Shown one piece after another: positions 61,949 to 64,000 of a stretch of 64,000 nucleotides of DNA. Below the pieces are notes generated by a model that saw nothing but the letters and a program-made list of their open reading frames with translations, was not told where the DNA came from and searched no databases. The DNA lies in assembly GCA_945928865.1 (NCBI GenBank), contig CAMENZ010000004.1, forward strand, positions 62,001 through 126,000, read 5' to 3'. The stretch comes from an uncultured Clostridia bacterium (lineage in GTDB: Bacteria > Bacillota > Clostridia > Peptostreptococcales > Anaerovoracaceae). A program made the position numbers and the translations under genes. Position 1 is the first letter of the stretch; each line of letters starts with the position of its first letter.

Positions 61949-62676
61949 TACGCTTCAGCTCCCTTCTTTATTTCAATTTTTTCAAGTTTTGAAACATCTA
62001 CACTGCAACCTTCAGTTCCACAAGATCCTGACATAGCACAGCTGCTGCATCCAAAACCGTCACGAGGTTTACCACCATTGCTGCTGATAATTGTATTTAC
62101 AATCGCTATAGCACAAGCATATACAAAGAAACCACCCGGTGCTAAAGCTATAATCATCATAGGATGTTCACTAATCCAAGGAAGTGCGAAACCGAAGATA
62201 GTTCCTGCTCCAAGAAGTTCTCTGATGGCACCTATGAAAGTTAAGGAAAGTGTAAATCCAAGTCCCATTCCGATTCCATCTAAAGCTGAATCTACTACAC
62301 CGTTTTTAGATGCAAACATTTCTGCACGACCTAAAATAATACAGTTTACAACTATAAGAGGAATGAATAAACCTAGTGATTCATATAATGAATTTACAAA
62401 TGCCTGAAGTAAGAATTGTACTAATGTTACGAAGCCTGCAATTACAACTATGTAACATGGTATTCTAACCTTATCAGGTATAATCTTAGCTAATAAGGAA
62501 ATTACAATATTTGAACAAATCAAAACTGCCATAGCAGATATTCCCATACCTGCACCGTTTATAGCAGATGAAGTTGTTGCAAGTGTAGGACATGTACCTA
62601 ACAAAAGCACCAAACTTGGGTTTTCTTTAATTATACCCTTAGTAAGGATTGCTAATTTACTAACTTTATTACCCAT
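61948..62676 (-). CDS. rnfE: Rnf complex membrane subunit RnfE
   Basis: 242 residues, homologous to RnfA but inverted: NPSLVLLLGTCPTLATTSSA and LIVVNCIILGRAEMFASKN carry its cysteines. The C-terminus adds a soluble tail with cysteines (GFGCSSCAMSGSCGTEGCS), resembling a small metal- or cluster-binding motif. It overlaps rnfG and rnfA by single bases (TAATG at both ends). Confidence 0.95.
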   Translation of the reverse strand: MGNKVSKLAILTKGIIKENPSLVLLLGTCPTLATTSSAINGAGMGISAMAVLICSNIVISLLAKIIPDKVRIPCYIVVIAGFVTLVQFLLQAFVNSLYESLGLFIPLIVVNCIILGRAEMFASKNGVVDSALDGIGMGLGFTLSLTFIGAIRELLGAGTIFGFALPWISEHPMMIIALAPGGFFVYACAIAIVNTIISSNGGKPRDGFGCSSCAMSGSCGTEGCSVDVSKLEKIEIKKGAEA

Positions 62677-63245
62677 TACTTAGCACCTCCTACTATTTTA
62701 AACTGCTCTAATGCAGCATATACTCCATAATGAACACCATTGGAAGATATAGTAGCTCCACTTACATGGTCTACTGCAGGATCAGATTTTGCATTAGTTG
62801 CTGTAAGTTCTGTAAGACCCTTGTACTGATCTAAATGGCCTTCTAAATGAGCCTTTGTTCCAAGACCCGGTGTATCAGCATGATTAGTTACCTTAACGCC
62901 TGTAATAGCACCTTCTCCATTGATACCTACCATTTCTGTAAGTAAACCACCAAAGGATTTAGTCTTTACAGTTACTACGATTCCTGCACCATTATCTGCA
63001 ACAAAACAATCTTTTATGAAAACTTTACCTTCTTCTAGCACAGCTAATTCTCCGGTAAATTCTGAAAAATTGTCTGCTTCAGGAAGAAGTACCTTTCTAG
63101 TTTCGTTAGCTTTTTTAATAGCATTTTCTTCAATAATCGGTGAAGTGATTGAGTTTACATAAGCTAAAGCAAAAGTAATAACTAAGCAAATAGCTACTAA
63201 AACTACAGTAGGTGCGAAATATTCTTGATATTTACTATTTTTCAT
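62676..63245 (-). CDS. rnfG: Rnf complex subunit RnfG (covalent FMN)
   Basis: 189 residues: an N-terminal helix (about 10-32) and an extracytoplasmic FMN-binding domain. The flavinylation motif is D-H-V-S-G-A-T-I-S (ApbE target threonine). The ATG at 63245 with GGAGGTG six bases upstream is preferred; the frame opens at 63287. It overlaps the end of rnfD by 11 bases. Confidence 0.94.
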   Translation of the reverse strand: MKNSKYQEYFAPTVVLVAICLVITFALAYVNSITSPIIEENAIKKANETRKVLLPEADNFSEFTGELAVLEEGKVFIKDCFVADNGAGIVVTVKTKSFGGLLTEMVGINGEGAITGVKVTNHADTPGLGTKAHLEGHLDQYKGLTELTATNAKSDPAVDHVSGATISSNGVHYGVYAALEQFKIVGGAK

Positions 63246-64000
63246 GTTTTGCACCTCCATACATTCTCTTTTGGCAATAAGCATCAATAAGAGGAGTTAA
63301 GCAGTTCATAATTAAAATTGAGAATGAAACTCCTTCAGGATACTGTCCATAAAGTCTGATTAACATAGTAATTAGACCGCAACCAACACCGAAGATTACT
63401 CTTCCGAGTGGTAAAATAGGTGTAGTTACATAATCTGTAGCCATAAAGAAAGCTCCTAACATTACACCACCTGCGAGTACATGGAAAACTGCCATTTCTA
63501 AAGCTTCTCCACTACCTGTTGCCATATAATAAACAAAGGCAAATACAAATACAGTTCCTATAAAACAAGCCGGAATAATAGGGCTTATAATCTTCTTCCA
63601 AATAAGGAAAAGTCCGCCTACTAAAAGAGCTATGGAACTTACTTCACCCATAGAACCGCCGATAAATCCTAAGAACATTTGCATATTATTAGGAAGAGCT
63701 GTTGTTCCTGTTTCAGCTAAAATTCCTAAAGGAGTAGCTGAAGAAGTAGCATCAGATACCATTCTAGGTACCGGCCATGTTGTCATTTCTGTTGCAAAAG
63801 AAATGAATAATACTATACGAGCGGTGATAGCAGGATTTACTATGTTTTTACCTATACCACCAAATAATTGCTTAATAACTACAACACCTACGAAGCATCC
63901 AACAATTGCTATCCAAAGTGGAAGTTCAGAAGGTACATTATAGGCAATCAACAAACCTGTAAGAGCTGCTGAAAAATCCATAACAGTCTGGCGTTTCTTC
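63235..64000 (-). CDS. rnfD: Rnf complex subunit RnfD (cut by the window edge)
   Basis: The 3' 255 codons of rnfD; the frame is open to position 64000, and homologues are about 300 residues, so about 50 N-terminal residues are missing. Helices include VSDFSAALTGLL-like, GGIGKNIVNPAITARIVLFI and GVMLGAFFMATDYVTTPI. The FMN site is D-A-T-S-S-A-T-P-L-G, matching the SGAT-type flavinylation motif. An ATG at 63981 is internal. rnfC should lie beyond the edge. Confidence 0.93.
   Translation of the reverse strand, partial: KKRQTVMDFSAALTGLLIAYNVPSELPLWIAIVGCFVGVVVIKQLFGGIGKNIVNPAITARIVLFISFATEMTTWPVPRMVSDATSSATPLGILAETGTTALPNNMQMFLGFIGGSMGEVSSIALLVGGLFLIWKKIISPIIPACFIGTVFVFAFVYYMATGSGEALEMAVFHVLAGGVMLGAFFMATDYVTTPILPLGRVIFGVGCGLITMLIRLYGQYPEGVSFSILIMNCLTPLIDAYCQKRMYGGAKHEK

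Noticed and set aside
1..64000. CRISPR array, prophage or integrative element
   Set aside because: No spaced direct repeats, integrase, recombinase or phage structural genes were seen; repeats present are diverged and unevenly spaced.

Overview
The window reads as a chromosomal segment of a low-GC, strictly anaerobic member of the Clostridia (Firmicutes). The evidence is the combination of a trimeric HydABC-type [FeFe] hydrogenase, a Na+/H+-translocating Rnf complex, strong GGAGG ribosome binding sites, TTGACA-N17-TATAAT promoters, a feoAAB iron system and NusG-II/Gx-transporter genes next to Rnf. I cannot name the species. Nearly all genes lie on the minus strand, as expected for one replichore of a Firmicute; the few plus-strand genes are mostly single transcription units.

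Layout. 1-4.1 kb: operon of a J-like membrane protein, mtnA, an EamA transporter, scpA and scpB. 4.2-7.2 kb: a PhzF-family gene and the telA-xpaC pair. 7.2-7.7 kb: a decayed lipoprotein gene fused to a dispersed repeat. 7.7-19.1 kb: a long minus-strand array (glnS, herA-like, prepilin peptidase, truA, comEB, tagO/wecA, a NitT/TauT-type ABC importer with fused permease and ATPase, and a TetM/EF-G-like GTPase fused to a Rae1/YacP-type nuclease). 19.4-23.5 kb: hydrogenase operon hydC-hydB-hydA. 23.7-26.4 kb: two tRNA-Leu genes, a GT51 transglycosylase, a full-length copy of the repeat, an apparently non-coding transcription unit under a promoter almost identical to the feo promoter, and two small proteins. 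26.4-33.1 kb: diguanylate cyclase, feoA-feoA-feoB, and a two-component system. 33.3-34.2 kb: rplM-rpsI. 34.4-44.3 kb: oligopeptide uptake and breakdown (pepF, a membrane protein, oppABCDF and a 59-aa membrane protein). 44.5-49.4 kb: prfA-ywlC-rpiB-upp-tyrS-bfd. 49.5-53.6 kb: thiolase, then sir2-surE-DUF2156. 53.7-57.5 kb: patatin, a zone of gene debris with a third repeat copy, and a MocR-type regulator. 57.4-64 kb: apbE, NusG-II, Gx transporter and EFR1 genes facing the rnf operon, which runs off the right edge inside rnfD.

How it fits together. Oligopeptides are imported by Opp and can be cleaved by PepF. Redox balance can be handled by HydABC (NADH and ferredoxin coupled to H2) and Rnf (ferredoxin to NAD+ with ion pumping); ApbE supplies the covalent FMN of RnfG and RnfD. 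FeoB supplies ferrous iron for these Fe-S-rich enzymes.

Most notable items: the GTPase-NYN nuclease fusion; the detached duplicate of the feo control region driving a structured leader that ends at its own terminator; a three-copy dispersed repeat built of alternating CACTATT/AATAGTG words; large extracytoplasmic insertions in both OppC and FeoB; a MocR regulator whose PLP-binding lysine appears to be serine; and several small genes on the minus strand at 26190-26324, 34462-34641 and 55378-55527.
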